From Watersipora subatra (taxonomy: Eukaryota > Bryozoa > Gymnolaemata > Cheilostomatida > Watersiporidae), in NCBI RefSeq assembly GCF_963576615.1, contig NC_088711.1:7558869-7622868 (forward strand): a DNA stretch of 64,000 nucleotides, given 5' to 3'. Every line of letters begins with the position of its first letter. Position 1 is the first letter of the stretch. Shown one piece after another: positions 1-12,855 of the stretch. The translations under genes were made by a program, and so were the position numbers. Below the pieces are notes generated by a model. The model was given only the letters and a program-made list of their open reading frames with translations. It was not told where the DNA came from and made no database searches.

Positions 1-264
1 TTTATGCTGTGTAAAATAATTTTTAGACTTCAAAATTTGTATTCGATTGTACAATGTTAAGCATTTCTACGATTATAATCATGTACAGAAAAACCTTACC
101 TATTTCCTTAGCTGTTGTATTATATCCTTTATTTTATGTAAATATAGTCTGTACAGCAAAATACGGCAAAGTACAGCAAATTTTAATCTACTGGTGAAAT
201 AAAAGTCGTTACTCCTTCATAGGTGTGTTGATTATTCTGCTTGCAAGATATTGTCATGGCGAGG

Positions 265-3200
265 TCATTTTCTGAGAAAGATACCTCTTCCCCTTCCTAG
301 AACAATATTCAATTTAACATCAATGCTATTTTTTTCTGCAAAGTGTAGTTAGTACTACATACATACAGTAGTTAATACTAGTATAGTTAATAGGTTTATG
401 GTTGGAACTGCAAGATTTTTTGCTCGAAGGTTCATTCAGAAGTGGGTGGGTACACCAATTGAGCAATTGCTGATTTACTCGTATAACAATACTACACATA
501 GTACATACTTAGATGTAGGACAGATGCATTCAAATCGGTAGAAAACATTGCGCCTCCACGACCACCTGCGATGGCAATCAAGTACTGGTATGGCAAATTT
601 GTGATGTATACACTAAATGCTTTTTAAGCAAACCCAAACAGCAGTTACAGGTGACTGCTACAGATACATTATCAAAAAGATACATTTCTCTGTTTTCATA
701 ACACTTAATAAAAAGAGGAGACAACCTGTTGTAATGTAGTTTTGTTATACTTATGCAAACTCTTGATTTAACTGATGTAATACTAATTTAATGAACAGAT
801 GTTCTAAAAAGCACCGCTCACCACTGGAACTGGAATTCGGAGCAAATTGTAGTTCTTGTTCGACACGTGTTTTTTGCTCAAAACCAGGTGGTGGTAAGCC
901 AGTGAATGATGATTGCGGGTTAGGATAGCGCACTCCAAAGCCTGGAGGTGGGCCAGTGTCACGCCGTCTGACCATATCTTCTGGAAAGTAGGCACCTTCT
1001 CTGGGAGGCGAATGTTTAGGGGTTGGTAATGGTGTAGCGTGAGGAGTGGCTCTTGGTGTTGATGCAGGTGTTTTTCTTCTACGCCACGAAGCTCCTGAAC
1101 GAGAGTTTGGCACCCAAGTCGCTTCCCTATTTACTGCGAGGTTGATATTCTTGGATGATGATGATGCTGTACACACAAAAGCTACATATCAACTACAGCT
1201 ATAGAGGGTGCAAATTAAGAAACATTCATTATTATAACAAGTAAAAGGATGTCTGAAAAATGTTTGAGTAGTTTGGACAGTTAGTGTAGATGCGCAACAC
1301 CACTCTTCACCCACAATCAGTCTATTCAATTGGCACATTCTCACCTCTCGGTCAGTCTTAATCACACAACATCTTGTCACATAGACTTCAGATATAAATT
1401 ATTTTTTGATGTAAAAGCATTTTTACAAACAACTTAATAATATCTTCCCAGTAAATACGAGTTCAGGTGACCATACCATCTTCATGAATGGATCTTATAA
1501 AAATGATGCAAGGTTGCAATAATTCAACTAGAAGGAAGATTCTTTGACGCAACCTGTGATTTTACACCTGTTAACGAGGTTGGTATATCATAATAAACAC
1601 AATTTTCTGGTTTATGTGTATCAAAACTAATTTACTATCCTATGCAAACTTTGGTCACTTCATTCACGATGTTAACTTGTTACATCGGCTGTTTCGCGTC
1701 TAACTGTAGTGGTACGCTCCGTTATTTTTGGTTTGTACCACCACTGATTAGAAGTCTCACTAAAATTCCATTGGATTACCTGATTTGTAAGATGAACCAA
1801 TTTGCAATGAAGAGAGAATACTGTTGACTGTCGATGAGGTAGAATTGAGTGGAAGCGATTGTACACATACGATAAAATACCCTACTGAGTGTAATTTAAA
1901 ATAGTGATGGAAGTTGTGGTGCCCATTAACCTTTTACCATATGAAGATGTGCCTCCAATACCTCTAAGACAATAGCAAATTCTGTTCCTAAATAATGAAC
2001 ATTCATGTTTTATAAACTATATTTCCATGAACTGAAAAGCCGAATGATGATTGCTTACTGAAATCAACTAACATATATAGAACCCAAAATCTGATCGAGT
2101 TAATATTCAAGTAGGTATGCTCACTTGGTAAGTCTACTGCCACGTGATGTGGAGGAGACGAGGAATAATTAGTAGAAGGAACGTTAGGTCTTGAACCTAC
2201 AAGTGACAGACGCAAGTCAAGCTGATGAGGAATTTGTTCATGAAAAGGATTTATCACAAAAAATTACCAGTCACTGGCTTGCATATGCTTTTGGAATCAA
2301 ATAAATAAATAATTTAAGGTCAGGCAACTTCAACATAAAAACCTATGCAACATGTCATATGAACTGGTTTTAATTGTTTTCAAATTTATCATTACAAATA
2401 AAATAAGTGCTTCAACACTCATTAATTTTCTCACCAGATCATGTAACTATTGTTACGGTATATATTTTTAAAAAGTATTTCAATTTATTTGCACATTGTG
2501 TAGACTGTAGAGCATGTGATAAGAGGGAACAAGAATTATTTCATTATTTCCATCATACGCATAATATTAGAAAGATTGCTATCTGAAGATCTAAAAACCA
2601 ATAGAACACTGATCACGAGTGGAGGATGGGTTATTTGGGGGATGGGCTAGTTGGGCTATGGAATAGTTGGGGTATGGAGGTGTGTTACAGTTTGTCAAAC
2701 TACGATTAAATATAGCTGCACCACACAGCAGTTGTTTCCCTTGTTCCACCAACATAGGTGAAAATAAAAAGAAGACAAATCCTTAATATCGTACTAGTTA
2801 TCTGTAATCACTACAACGAATTAAGCCTCAGATTACTAATGCTTTAGTTGCTTCGTCTCCAGATTATCAACTTTTTTTCTAACTATCTAACTTCTCTTAT
2901 TCTAGTTGCTAAAAATCATCTGATGATCTTTCGTTGTTATGAGAACACAACTGACAACCAGAATTACGTGAGCTGATACACCTGTTTGCTTTGAACTAAT
3001 TATTAATCTGAAGCATTTTAAGAAATTGTTCCGATATAAACTGCTAGTGATATTTATTATTTTTTAACAGAATGTGCTTTAACCAAATTACCATGCTGCA
3101 GTAAGTGCCAGCGTTTTACACCAACACGTAAGACAATGTCTTTCTAAATCACTAGTACGATTGATTTAAAGAAACTAACATTAAAAGTATAGCTCACAAT

Positions 3201-6200
3201 TATAGATTATGCCTACTAACCACCAACTTTTAATTAGATTTGTACAGCTTAAAGAACCAGGAGGAACATACCGAAGGCTGCGACCAAACTGCGAAGTGCT
3301 CTACACAAGAAGAGCTCAACAGATATAAGCGACAATGCTATACAACAGAGAAGCACAGATAAATTGAAGTTCACGATAAAGGCTTACCAAAATTAGACTA
3401 CGGAGCCGGATGTCGCGCACCGTGTTGTTGGAATCTCATATCACTGGACTTATTTTTATTTTTAGCATAGTCTAAATTTGCAGCGCCAGCAGGACGGAAG
3501 ATTGGGGCAGGCTGCGCTACTCTAGCCAGCACCGACTCTGTTTTTGGAAGGTTGGCTGGAGTCTTGAAGGTCTACAATATTTCAACTTTCATTCGTAGAA
3601 GTGCCAAACTGAACATGCATTCACATTGCAGCATCTAACAGTGAACACTGACAATTGGATAACCAGATGTGAAATGAAGAAAGCTGAACGATTAAATTTA
3701 ATCTGGAACATAATAAAAACTTAAATGCAGTTTTGTATACAGTAGATAAAATATAATCACTTTAATTAACTGTGATTCTATTACAGTTGAAAGTAACATA
3801 GCAGTGCCATAAGTCCGCCTAAAAGACCTACTGGATTTGGTTGAATGGTGGGTTTTGGGGGAACCCAACTTTGTTCATCCTCATGTGCTACGACAAACTG
3901 GGGGTCTTTAACTGTTGGAAGATGGGTACGAGGTTTCACCTCATAGTCGTATAGTTTCTTTAGAGCATCGGCAATTGCATAACTACAAAAAGCCTGAATA
4001 CTATTCAATAGCAAAAATACTGTATTGAAATACATAAGAATGAGTCAGAGTACAACATACACTTATTTTTAATAATACGTATACAATGCATATGTAAATA
4101 GTGGGAACAAATGACCAGAGCAGTTTCCGGTTATAAAACCATTACTTACCAGAACTTACGCACCCAAAGTAGGGAACAGTGCTTGCATTCCAAATCTTCA
4201 TGGTAATTGCACTTGAGTCCTTGATGGTAATCGTGTGTGGTGCTTGTCAGCACATCATTGGCCGCAGATTTGGTTGGCCCGCCTTTACCAGAGTGATTAA
4301 CCAAGCCAACCAGAAGGCTCTCAAGCTCATAAACCTACGTAACGAATGAGACTGATAACACCGCAGAGACACTAGGTGAGAGCAGAGTATATCAAAGCTC
4401 TCAGCTAATGCAGGTTTCGTAATGACACTGAAAGCTTTGTAATGAATAATGTCGTATTATTTAACAATATATAAAATTCAAGTCTTTATACAAGTCTAAA
4501 ATACAGGGTTGGCGTTGTATTTTTTAAAGGGCTCGTCAGAATTTTGGGACGATAAATTTAGTACTTTTACGAGTGAAACAAATGTCACCTATATATTGCT
4601 CATTTTCCGGTGGAACGATATTAAACCTTTTAGATGCAATAAATCTGCTAACATAACTCCAACTTGTCAAAGATCTCTTAATAAGTATGCATTAAGAAGC
4701 TGAGAAATATCTCTACTAGTTGACTACTGCTTGCAATTAACCTGCGATGATATTATAGCCTATGTACTGCTTTGCAATTTGTTAGAGCTTTCAATTTTTA
4801 TTTCATTCTGAATTTGAAAATATGTTTTTATTTTATATTTATATTTAACAATGTGACATAAAAGCTCATTGCACTCATTGGTATGTTTGCTACAGTTTGC
4901 AACTAGAACTGTATTTTTATGTGCAATAGAAGAGGAGTTATGAGCGTCGATCCATTGTGAATCGTTTTAAGATAGCCGCAAGGATGCTATTAAATAATAT
5001 GCTACAAATCTGCAAACTTATAAGTTACATAATGATTATCAATCAAATGCTACAAATATATATAGTCATGAACAAGTGACATAAACGAATTGTACTTATA
5101 TTACACGCAGAAACAAAAGTTAACAATTTTAAAACAAAAATATTTGCATCGTTTGCTCGGATAGCTGCGTTCTGATTGTTGCTTTTGATGGAACGAACAT
5201 CCTCTGGTTGTCCAATACTTTCCACAATGTCTTCTGACCTCAAAGTTTTTCCGCACTGCTGAACTAGTCAATATTAGCGTCCAAACAATTTTTTGGTAGA
5301 GCAATACTTTTACGTGATGCATTTAGCACAAATGCAATGCATAAGTTTTCCTCATTAAGCCTTTAGCCTAAAACTAGTCGTTCATCTACCATCATAAATG
5401 TAAACCATTTTTATATACAAGAAAACAAGCAAACAAGGAACTACTATTAACCTGACACAGTTGTTTTAACAGAAAAAAAAAACGAAAAGCTTTGGAGTTG
5501 GATAATGAGAGAATTAATTGTTATTGAGGTAAATGATTCATTATTAATATGATTTTGGGGACACTTTTCTATTGATCAATTGATATTATGTGTTCGTAAA
5601 GATCAGAGATTGTCAAAGTGGTGGTCAAATGAAGGTGGCGTTTAATTAGATAGTGGCGCTCTGTTTTTCAACTCTTCCCTCACATGTGTGGCAGTCAAAT
5701 AGAGGTGAAGTTCAATTAGAGGTTTTACGGTACATGTGTTTTGGCTTGATAGTTTCTCATTGAGTGCAACATTACTGGTGATGAGGTGCATCATAGTAAT
5801 AGACAACTACAGAAAAGCAAATCTTTAAATAAATCAATTGCAATGAAAAGCACGATCTTAAAATCACATGGAAACACTTCAAATGCATGAAAAAAACAGA
5901 CTATTACTGCACCGGTTAATTCAAATGCCAGCAATGTTTACCTTAATATTGGCAGCCCTTCGGCCGAGCTGTGAATTTTGCTTAATAAAATCTAGAGTAA
6001 AGTGCACTTTCTTCCATTCTTCTCTCAAAGCAAATACAGGAGGATAATAAGACAGTTCTCCAGAGTGGTTGAGGAAGTTCTCGAGAGAGTTCTGAACTGA
6101 GAGGTAACTACTGTTTGCATCTGGATGGCCTTCCACCGGTATCTTGTGTGTATCTTCACCTGTGTCAATATGAACCATGAGCTGACAATTACAGGAGAAA

Positions 6201-7600
6201 CTTGACAAAGTGTAGCGTAATATAAACCAATGCTGTGACGGCTTCACCCAATGAGTAACTTCTGGCCAAAGCATCAGAGTAAATGCATCTAGCATTTCAC
6301 AATGCTTACTTGAGCTGAATCTAGTTTTTTTGTCATCGAGATTTACGCAAATAAATTATGATCATGAGGTTTATAATACCAATTGTATGCTTCATAGTAT
6401 TCATTTTTAAAACAGCTTTTATTCAACACGGTGTTATTCTGCTTTCAAGCAATACAGTGTCTATTTTAAGGAGAACTGCTTTCTTTCCGCATGGTTCAGG
6501 TTTTATTTTAAACTAACTGACGACTAGCTAGCCAATCAGAATAAAACGGCGGGCGTAAATATCAAGCGCGTCTAACGTATGCGAAGACACTGGAGCTCAA
6601 CAATAACATCAGCAGTGCCAACACCTTCAAATTCACCAGCAATATCTCTTTACATATATTTATTCAGCCTTTACTGGACTAAATGTTATTAATTTGACAT
6701 TGCTGAAATCCAGCTCTATCATGCCTGTTATGAGATTTAGAATGTCAACACAACTTATTAGACAAATCAAGGTAGACAAAGTCAAAAGCAGTTAGGAGCT
6801 TAAATGAAATGACAAAAAGTTGCTCTTTATTAAAATGGTACAATTCTCACAGCTTCTTTATTTGAGTCAGTATGCTCATCATAGCATAAATCTGTCTATT
6901 ATGATATACATGTATATATATACTATGGTATATACTCATTATAATACATAATATTAATATTATACATTTAAGCGGAAAACTTAATTTCCTGATTACCACG
7001 CAAGTATCCTGAAGAAAACCGACAAACAAGGAAATAAAAATTCTTTTAACAATTGCCACGGTTGCGTTATATTTAAACTTCACAAGCTTGAAAGATAGAA
7101 AAGTATAAATGTCAATATTATATAGTATATAATATAAACACAGTTATATAATATTAATATATTATATTTTTTTATCTAGATTTTTCCAATGAGCCTGTCA
7201 AGGTAGAGATTGTCTACCAAACTGCTGCTAACAGAGACACATTAAAGGAGACTGATTCAAACCCTATATGAGTGTCAAATATAAACAAGCTTGTACATGT
7301 ACACATACCATAATGGAGGTTATAGTTCTATCGAGAAACATCAACAATGCTTCCGAGTGGTGAGATAGAAACACTGCAAGAGACTGGTCAACCGAATATA
7401 TGATCACTCACTTTGACTCATGCACTCGTATCTCATGCCAGTCTGTATTTCCCCAGGCTTAAGGAACTGATGGTAGGCTTTTTTGATGCCATCTTTGAGT
7501 GAGAACTCGATAACAGCGATCTCCACAGGCATGTACCGACCATCGCTTGTTTTGCACAAGCTTTGAACATCAATGAAGTGGAATAACTCTTCCGTTATAT
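265..7600 (-). pseudogene. Headless inverted copy of maelstrom (exons 4-13), with a premature stop
   Basis: This copies the last ten coding exons of the maelstrom gene at 12856-23721. Exons in transcript order: 7600-7412, 6159-5942, 4334-4150, 3982-3832, 3571-3388, 2196-2125, 1884-1780, 1166-822, 565-509, 296-265. Every exon keeps AG and GT splice sites and the same phase as its partner. The first three exons (start codon, HMG box, linker) are absent because the duplication starts inside intron 3. The first two copied exons translate identically to the intact gene. The third keeps the C-x2-H and following Cys residues of the MAEL domain, and later exons show many replacements. Exon indels relative to the intact gene are +6, -3 and +6 bases, all multiples of three. 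In the exon 3571-3388 a CAC codon is replaced by TAG at 3400-3398, which would cut off the disordered C-terminal tail after the whole MAEL domain. No upstream start exon was found, so pseudogene is likely, but a MAEL-domain-only product with an unseen first exon is possible. Confidence 0.85.
4506..5730 (+). mobile_element. TA-flanked MITE family, copy 1 (left arm only)
   Basis: This lies in the intron between the copied exons at 4334 and 5942, making that intron about 1.6 kb against 0.45 kb in the right arm. The right end reads AATTAGAGGTTTTACGG followed by TA. At the matching site of the right arm the flanking TA is present without the element. The left end is truncated or diverged. Related copies lie at 32335-33500, about 44395-45526 and 59052-59967. 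There is no transposase reading frame. TA target sites and the terminal repeat suggest a Tc1/mariner-like non-autonomous element; that class is inferred. Confidence 0.75.
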
Positions 7601-8379
7601 CTGTAACCAAAAACCACAAAGGCTATTTGAAGGAGGGAGCAGAACAGGTTCTTTGACACCAAGTATCAGTTTTTGGGTCTGCAACTGCAATGTTTAGAAA
7701 CGAGCTTTTTATTTAGAAAATGGGTTTTCTATATTAAACAAATTAGAGTAAAGGCTTTCAACTTAGCTACGCTTACTAAAACCTGCTAACCAGTTTATCA
7801 TGAGGGAAAAACATGATTACTATGACTAGCTATGATAACACAGAAAAACAAGACATACAGAGAGCAATAAAGGCTTTACTAAACAGTGATTGATGCCAAA
7901 TCATAAACAATAACTCATAGTTATAGCTACAACAGTGGAGGTGGCAAAATAATAACCTCTAGGAGGAGTCAAACAGGGCACTTCAATGTAGTTGGTGTAT
8001 TCATTGTAGGGCTGTAAAAAAGATACATGAAATAATTCTTAAATATTCTCCTTTATACATTGGCCCTGCTTTTTACTAAAGGTTCAAGGGTGCTACGATA
8101 CTGTAAGCATGTTGATTGATAGAACGAGAAAGGTTAAAATAGTCAATTCTATGAATTACATGATTGATGCAACAACGGATGCTTACAAAAGTTATCTTCT
8201 TTTTAAAGTTGCTTGTAGCCATCTGACTAGCATGCATGTGGTTTAAAAACAAACATTTGTTAGCATTGTTTAGTAATATTCACTCCAAGATGTCATGACT
8301 AGTATCGCCTGTCTAACCAATTATTATTCCTACATGCTGGTAAAGATACGGAAGATCATAAAGTCAATTAGCCAAAACA

Positions 8380-8475
8380 TTAGCGCCTGCAGGTAGCGAG
8401 TCATTCTACCAACGAAGTTTTCCCAGTTATTATTCAGCCCAGAGTTCGATTCTGTCTCAACCACTATTTTTTTGC
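8380..8475 (+). repeat. tRNA-derived SINE-like fragment (left arm)
   Basis: A T-arm-like segment, CAGAGTTCGATTCTG, has a four-base stem around a seven-base loop and a B-box-like GTTCGATTC. It is followed by a short T run. The A box upstream is poor. The inner breakpoint of the inverted repeat lies about 100 bp away. The same fragment appears reversed in the right arm. Confidence 0.35.
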
Positions 8476-8854
8476 ACAGATTTGCATGATGCACACAAAT
8501 TTAGCAAATTTTTTTGCGGTAAACAACTGGAAGGTAAAAGTTAAAGATTATTAAAAACAATATGAAGACATTCAGAGTACAACATTGTACTGACACCTCT
8601 GTAGGAATTGATAATCATCACTTCTCACTACTAGCTTTAGTGGTTGAAACATACTTTGATTTAAGACAGCACCACTTTGCCAACTTAAGAAACCTAGATT
8701 TACATAAAGTGAACATCAGACATAATGCTAAAAAAACATATTATTTAGATGACAGTGAACTGTTATGTGGCTGTGACATAATTTGTCTATAGCCGATTTA
8801 AGTTAGTATTCATTTTAAAACTTCTCTATAATGTATAGAGAAGTCATACAAATT

Positions 8855-9245
8855 GTACGGTTTGCAGGCATGTAGTAGTTCAATTTATTATATGATTTAT
8901 ATATACTATAATACTATTAGACGTTATATTAGGGTCATCAGAGCATCTTGCTCATTAATTTTTTATGCATACATCATTTATTTTCTGAATCACAAAAAAT
9001 TTTTATGGTCAAGCATAATGTAATTAAGATTTATAGTTTGCTTTATATATGCATACAATTTGTACAGTTCGAAGGCATTTAGTTGTTTAATTTATTATAT
9101 ACTTTTTATATATAATGCAATTAGACATTGTATTAGCATCTGAGCATCTGGCTCATTTTCTATGCATAGATCATTTATTTTCTAAATCACAAATCAATTT
9201 TGTGGTCAAGCATACTGTAGTTAAGATTTATAGTTTGCTTTTGGT
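8855..9245. repeat. Diverged tandem duplication, unit about 195 bp
   Basis: Two successive units share, in order, TTTGCAGGCATGTAG-like or TTCGAAGGCATTTAG-like starts, a TAATTTATTATAT segment, a CATCTGGCTCATT-like segment, TCATTTATTTTCT, and an ATTAAGATTTATAGTTTGCTT end. It lies in the palindrome spacer just inside the left breakpoint. The rest of 8580-10500 is AT-rich, and I see no gene in it. Confidence 0.7.
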
Positions 9246-10518
9246 CTATATCAATGAATAACACATATAAATATAACACAAATCAAGATATATTGAGTGT
9301 TGGGACCTACTGGCGCAATAGCTAAAGCTAATTTAGGCTCGAGGCCAATCCAACCACTTTTCGAACAAAGCAATGTAGGTTGCAAGATTTTAGTCAAAAT
9401 TAATGTATAAGTATAATGTATTAAGTTTTGATCAGTGATCTCTTATTAGATAGTCAATAAGTTTTAAAGCTAAAGTTCACTGGGCTGGTAACACGAGCGA
9501 TGCCAATGATACCCTTAAATCCAGTGGAAACATCTGTTGAATAGAAATGCTAATTATATAGAGCCCATACAGAGTTGTCTGCCTATTGTTGAAATCATAC
9601 CAATAGCCATCTACAACAATAACTTATACCGTAGCCTAGAATCTGTAGATCTTTATCTAGCTTGATTTTGATATATAGATTGAATGAATATGTAGATCTT
9701 TATCTTGATTTTGATATATAGGTTGATCAAGATTGGGGATGGATAAAAGCACCCACAAGCTCATTGAGATTAAATGTTGTACAATGTTGCTAGGTTACTA
9801 CCTATAAAAGGGAGCGTGACCATGTAGCATTGACCAAGGTGGCACTCAAATTGTTACGCGGGTAAATGACTTTGGCCATTCAGTATTCAGTACCCCACTA
9901 TGACTATCTATCTTATCTATGAGTACCTGATTGCATTAACTCACTTGCTTAGCACTATCTATTCAGTGCCTTTGCAAGTCATGTAGGTATGGAATTGCTT
10001 TACATAATAAGCATATATTAGAGTAATAAACTATGAAAATCATTTTTTTAATATGAGCAATAATTACTATCTTAACTGTGGAAATTCATGATATATTGTT
10101 TAACCATTTTCATGGCTGATGTTATTAATCTAGTCAATCATTACGATTGACTAGCACAAAAAAGGGGCGTGGCCTAAACGCTTCTTGTTGGCACCAGAAA
10201 CGTTCTTGTTGTTATCACTCTAGGGGGAGATATCTCTATGGTCTACCATGTCGTTTGTGTTTGGTGTGTGCGTGGCGGAAATTCTTGAGTGCGTGACTAG
10301 GCTAGCCCGTGGGCAGAACATAGGGCTAACAGATTAAAAAGTTTGCGTGTCAAAACTACCGTATGTGGAAGTGTAGAATACGTACTAGTTGTTGACATTG
10401 ACCACAGTCATTATCTTGTAGTTGTATATAGCCGTCCGTTGTCAGCCTCTTTGTTCATATTGACTCACTCATCTGTTATGTAATTCTTATGTAATAATCC
10501 TTTTACTCTCTTGTCTCA

Positions 10519-10555
10519 CTTATGTAGTAAGTCAGTTGCTGACTTACTACATAAG
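10519..10555. repeat. Perfect 17-bp hairpin
   Basis: The arms CTTATGTAGTAAGTCAG (10519-10535) and its exact complement (10539-10555) are separated by three bases. It lies in the spacer upstream of maelstrom, 185 bp before a larger foldback element. No transcript or function is implied. Confidence 0.8.
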
Positions 10556-10740
10556 CTTCCAAATATACAAGACTAACAAGCATAATGATAATGCAGCGTT
10601 GTTAGCGCTTAAAAGGGTAAAAACAGAATTGACTATCTCAACAAAGTCCGCTACGATGATCCTCCAACGTAAAAATACAAAGAAAGAACTCTGACTAAGC
10701 GCGTTTAACCAAAATAACGCAAACGCAGCACTGTTTTATC

Positions 10741-10871
10741 TAGCCTGTCTTGACAAGCTGTTGTTTTTGCGAAGTTGTCTCCCCGTCGAACGGCGAGCAA
10801 CAACGTTGTTGTTGCTCGCCGCTCGACGGGGGGACAACTACGCAAAAACAACAGCTTGTCAAGACAGGCTA
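10741..10871. mobile_element. 131-bp foldback MITE with 9-bp target duplication
   Basis: The ends are TAGCCTGTCTTGACAAGCTG and its complement, and the inverted arms run nearly perfectly to the centre (about 62 bp each). TGTTTTATC occurs immediately on both sides (10732-10740 and 10872-10880), which reads as a 9-bp target-site duplication. Long terminal inverted repeats with a 9-bp duplication are typical of Mutator-like elements, so a MULE-type foldback MITE is the best guess. It is GC-richer than its surroundings and can form a strong cruciform. Confidence 0.8.
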
Positions 10872-10916
10872 TGTTTTATCGAGATCGCAGCTAAATAGGC
10901 TTTATATTACAATTGG

Positions 10917-11085
10917 TCAATTTCGGTCATAGCTACCCAACTTATTTTCATCGAGTTTTAGCACGTTTAGGCAGGTCTGAACCCTTTTCGCTCCATCAGC
11001 ATCTCCAACAGATATTTCGCTTATAGACAAAAGCGAATTTAAAAAAGTTAGAACATCATTTACAATTTGTGACTGGAAAACAGGT
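10917..11085 (-). CDS. Unassigned coding-like exon
   Basis: An open frame on the minus strand follows a possible acceptor (CTGTTTTCCAG at about 11086-11096) and ends in TGA at 10917-10919. Its roughly 55 residues look protein-like rather than random: a predicted helix with leucines (VNDVLTFLNSLLSIS), then acidic and lysine-rich segments, then a C-terminus ending LGSYDRN. There is no in-frame ATG upstream, so it would be the last exon of a gene running away from maelstrom, but no companion exon was found. I do not recognise the family. It could be an orphan fragment. Confidence 0.25.
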
Positions 11086-11357
11086 GTCTTCTTTTCATGT
11101 TTGTGGAAGTGTATAGATGACAATTAATATTTTTATTATGAGTCAATTTTCAAGGATTTTCATTTGAAATATGCTTTCTAATTAAAAAAGCTTATGAAAC
11201 ATATTATGGTTTTTAGTTTTGAGCTTTCTGCGACTTTGTATAAACTACGTACAGCCATAATTATAGCATAATAATTATAATAATAGCATTAATTAATATT
11301 CGTGCGACATGATTGGCAGTTATTTCGTCGATCGGCGCGATCTTTTGGTAGGCGTAA

Positions 11358-11364
11358 TATAAAG
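11358..11364 (+). promoter_or_regulatory. Candidate TATA box for maelstrom
   Basis: TATAAAG lies in a locally GC-richer patch (11295-11420) about 1.5 kb upstream of the first coding exon. That exon is preceded by an acceptor (TTATTTGCAG ending at 12850), so at least one non-coding 5' exon must lie upstream, and this patch is the best-looking source. No experimental support. Confidence 0.3.
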
Positions 11365-12855
11365 GCGAGGATTGTAGGCGAGTTTCGTAATAGACAACTC
11401 GACTTGAATACAGTTCCTGACGCAGAGCAAACCCAAAAAGCTGTTTCTTTCTCATATCAAATTTATTTGAATGAGGTTAATCATATCACCTGGCTCATTT
11501 TACTCGTACATTAAATCTGGCCTGGTTTTTTCCTAACCAACGTAATAGCTAATCGGTAAGGTACAATATTTTTGCTTGCCTAACCGCAGTTTTTTGTATT
11601 AGCTATCCAGTGAGCACCTTTTATATGTGCACAACATTAAAAAACTTCGGTATTTAAAGCTCATTTATTCTAAAGCATTGTGCTCGGTGAAACTTTGTGT
11701 GTTATTCATACAGTTATTTCGTTCTTTAACAAGTAACACAGCCTTGTTTATTGAGAATACAATACAGTTTTGTGGCATAAGTTCGAATCTAATTTGCATC
11801 ATTTTACACGTTTGGTTGCACATATGTTTATATAGTTCATATAAAATAAGGTATGCTGAAAACACATTTTATTATGTCATATTAGCTTGAAATTTTATAT
11901 GCTATTTATTAAACACTCTTGCTACTACTGTGTTATCTAATTGTTTCTTTACTGTATGTGAGTATTTCTAGATATAATAATTTGATAATTGAAAATGTTT
12001 ATTTTCTATACTTATTTTTCTTGAACCTGCAATGAGCTAAGCTTGAATTAAACTCAAGCTAAACTCATATCCAAAAGCTGAAATTATTTTACATTATAAG
12101 TGTAATGCCATGCTTTCAACTGCACACATTGTCTATACATGAATTTTAAATGGACCACTATTGTCTACAATAATATTTCATAGTGCTCTATTTAATTTTG
12201 TTTCAATCCATTTTTTGTCTGACTTAACCATAAAATGAAGTTGAAACTAAAAACACTAACATCATGATTCATCCTGCTAATCAATGTTTTTTTTATAAAA
12301 GTTGGTTTATATTAGGATGCCAATATGGCTTTCAGGGCCTTGTGTAGGCCTGCATCTCATAGAGAGTAGTTCCTATATAGTTTGAGGCAGACACCCATAT
12401 TTATTACCACATCTGATTCCAGAAATAGATTGCAATTAGATGTGAGAATGATTGCCTGTTCTTTGATACTTTAGCTAATGACTTGTTTGATTACTGAAAT
12501 ATGGCAAAAACCCAAGTTAAGTTCATGAAGTCTATTAACTTCCAATAGTATGAAAAGCTGAGCCAATGTTTGATTTTTGAAAAGTTTTGGCAGCATACTG
12601 TTTACCCTAATATTGTGAAATCACAAACATCTGTTAGAAAAGAAATTTTACTAATAGGTTAATTTATGTCATTCAAGTGTTCTATTGCTAATGAGTTGTG
12701 AATCGCTGTTTTTAGCAAATGGTATTCATTAATCTGCAAAAAGTTCATCAAATACACAACTGTTAGCTTGTTCGTTCTGTTATTGGTAACAATACTTTAA
12801 CAAGTGTGTGAATAGAGAATGGAAAAACATCTAGTATCTTTTATTTGCAGTTAGA

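Larger units (their letters stand above)
1..8580. repeat. Left arm of large imperfect inverted repeat
   Basis: Read on the minus strand, this stretch matches about 15006-23966 read on the plus strand, exon by exon and through most introns. The inner end is clear: the complement of 8562-8580 matches the CTCTGAATGTCTTCAT at about 15007, and further in the sequences are unrelated. The outer end is at or beyond base 1, because base 1 still pairs with about 23966, so the true length is unknown. The arms differ by substitutions, small indels and whole transposon insertions. This is therefore an aged duplication or two diverged haplotypes, not a perfect palindrome. Confidence 0.92.

Noticed and set aside
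9305-9355. tRNA-like A and B box words
   Set aside because: They are only about 25 bases apart, too close for a tRNA; no stems.
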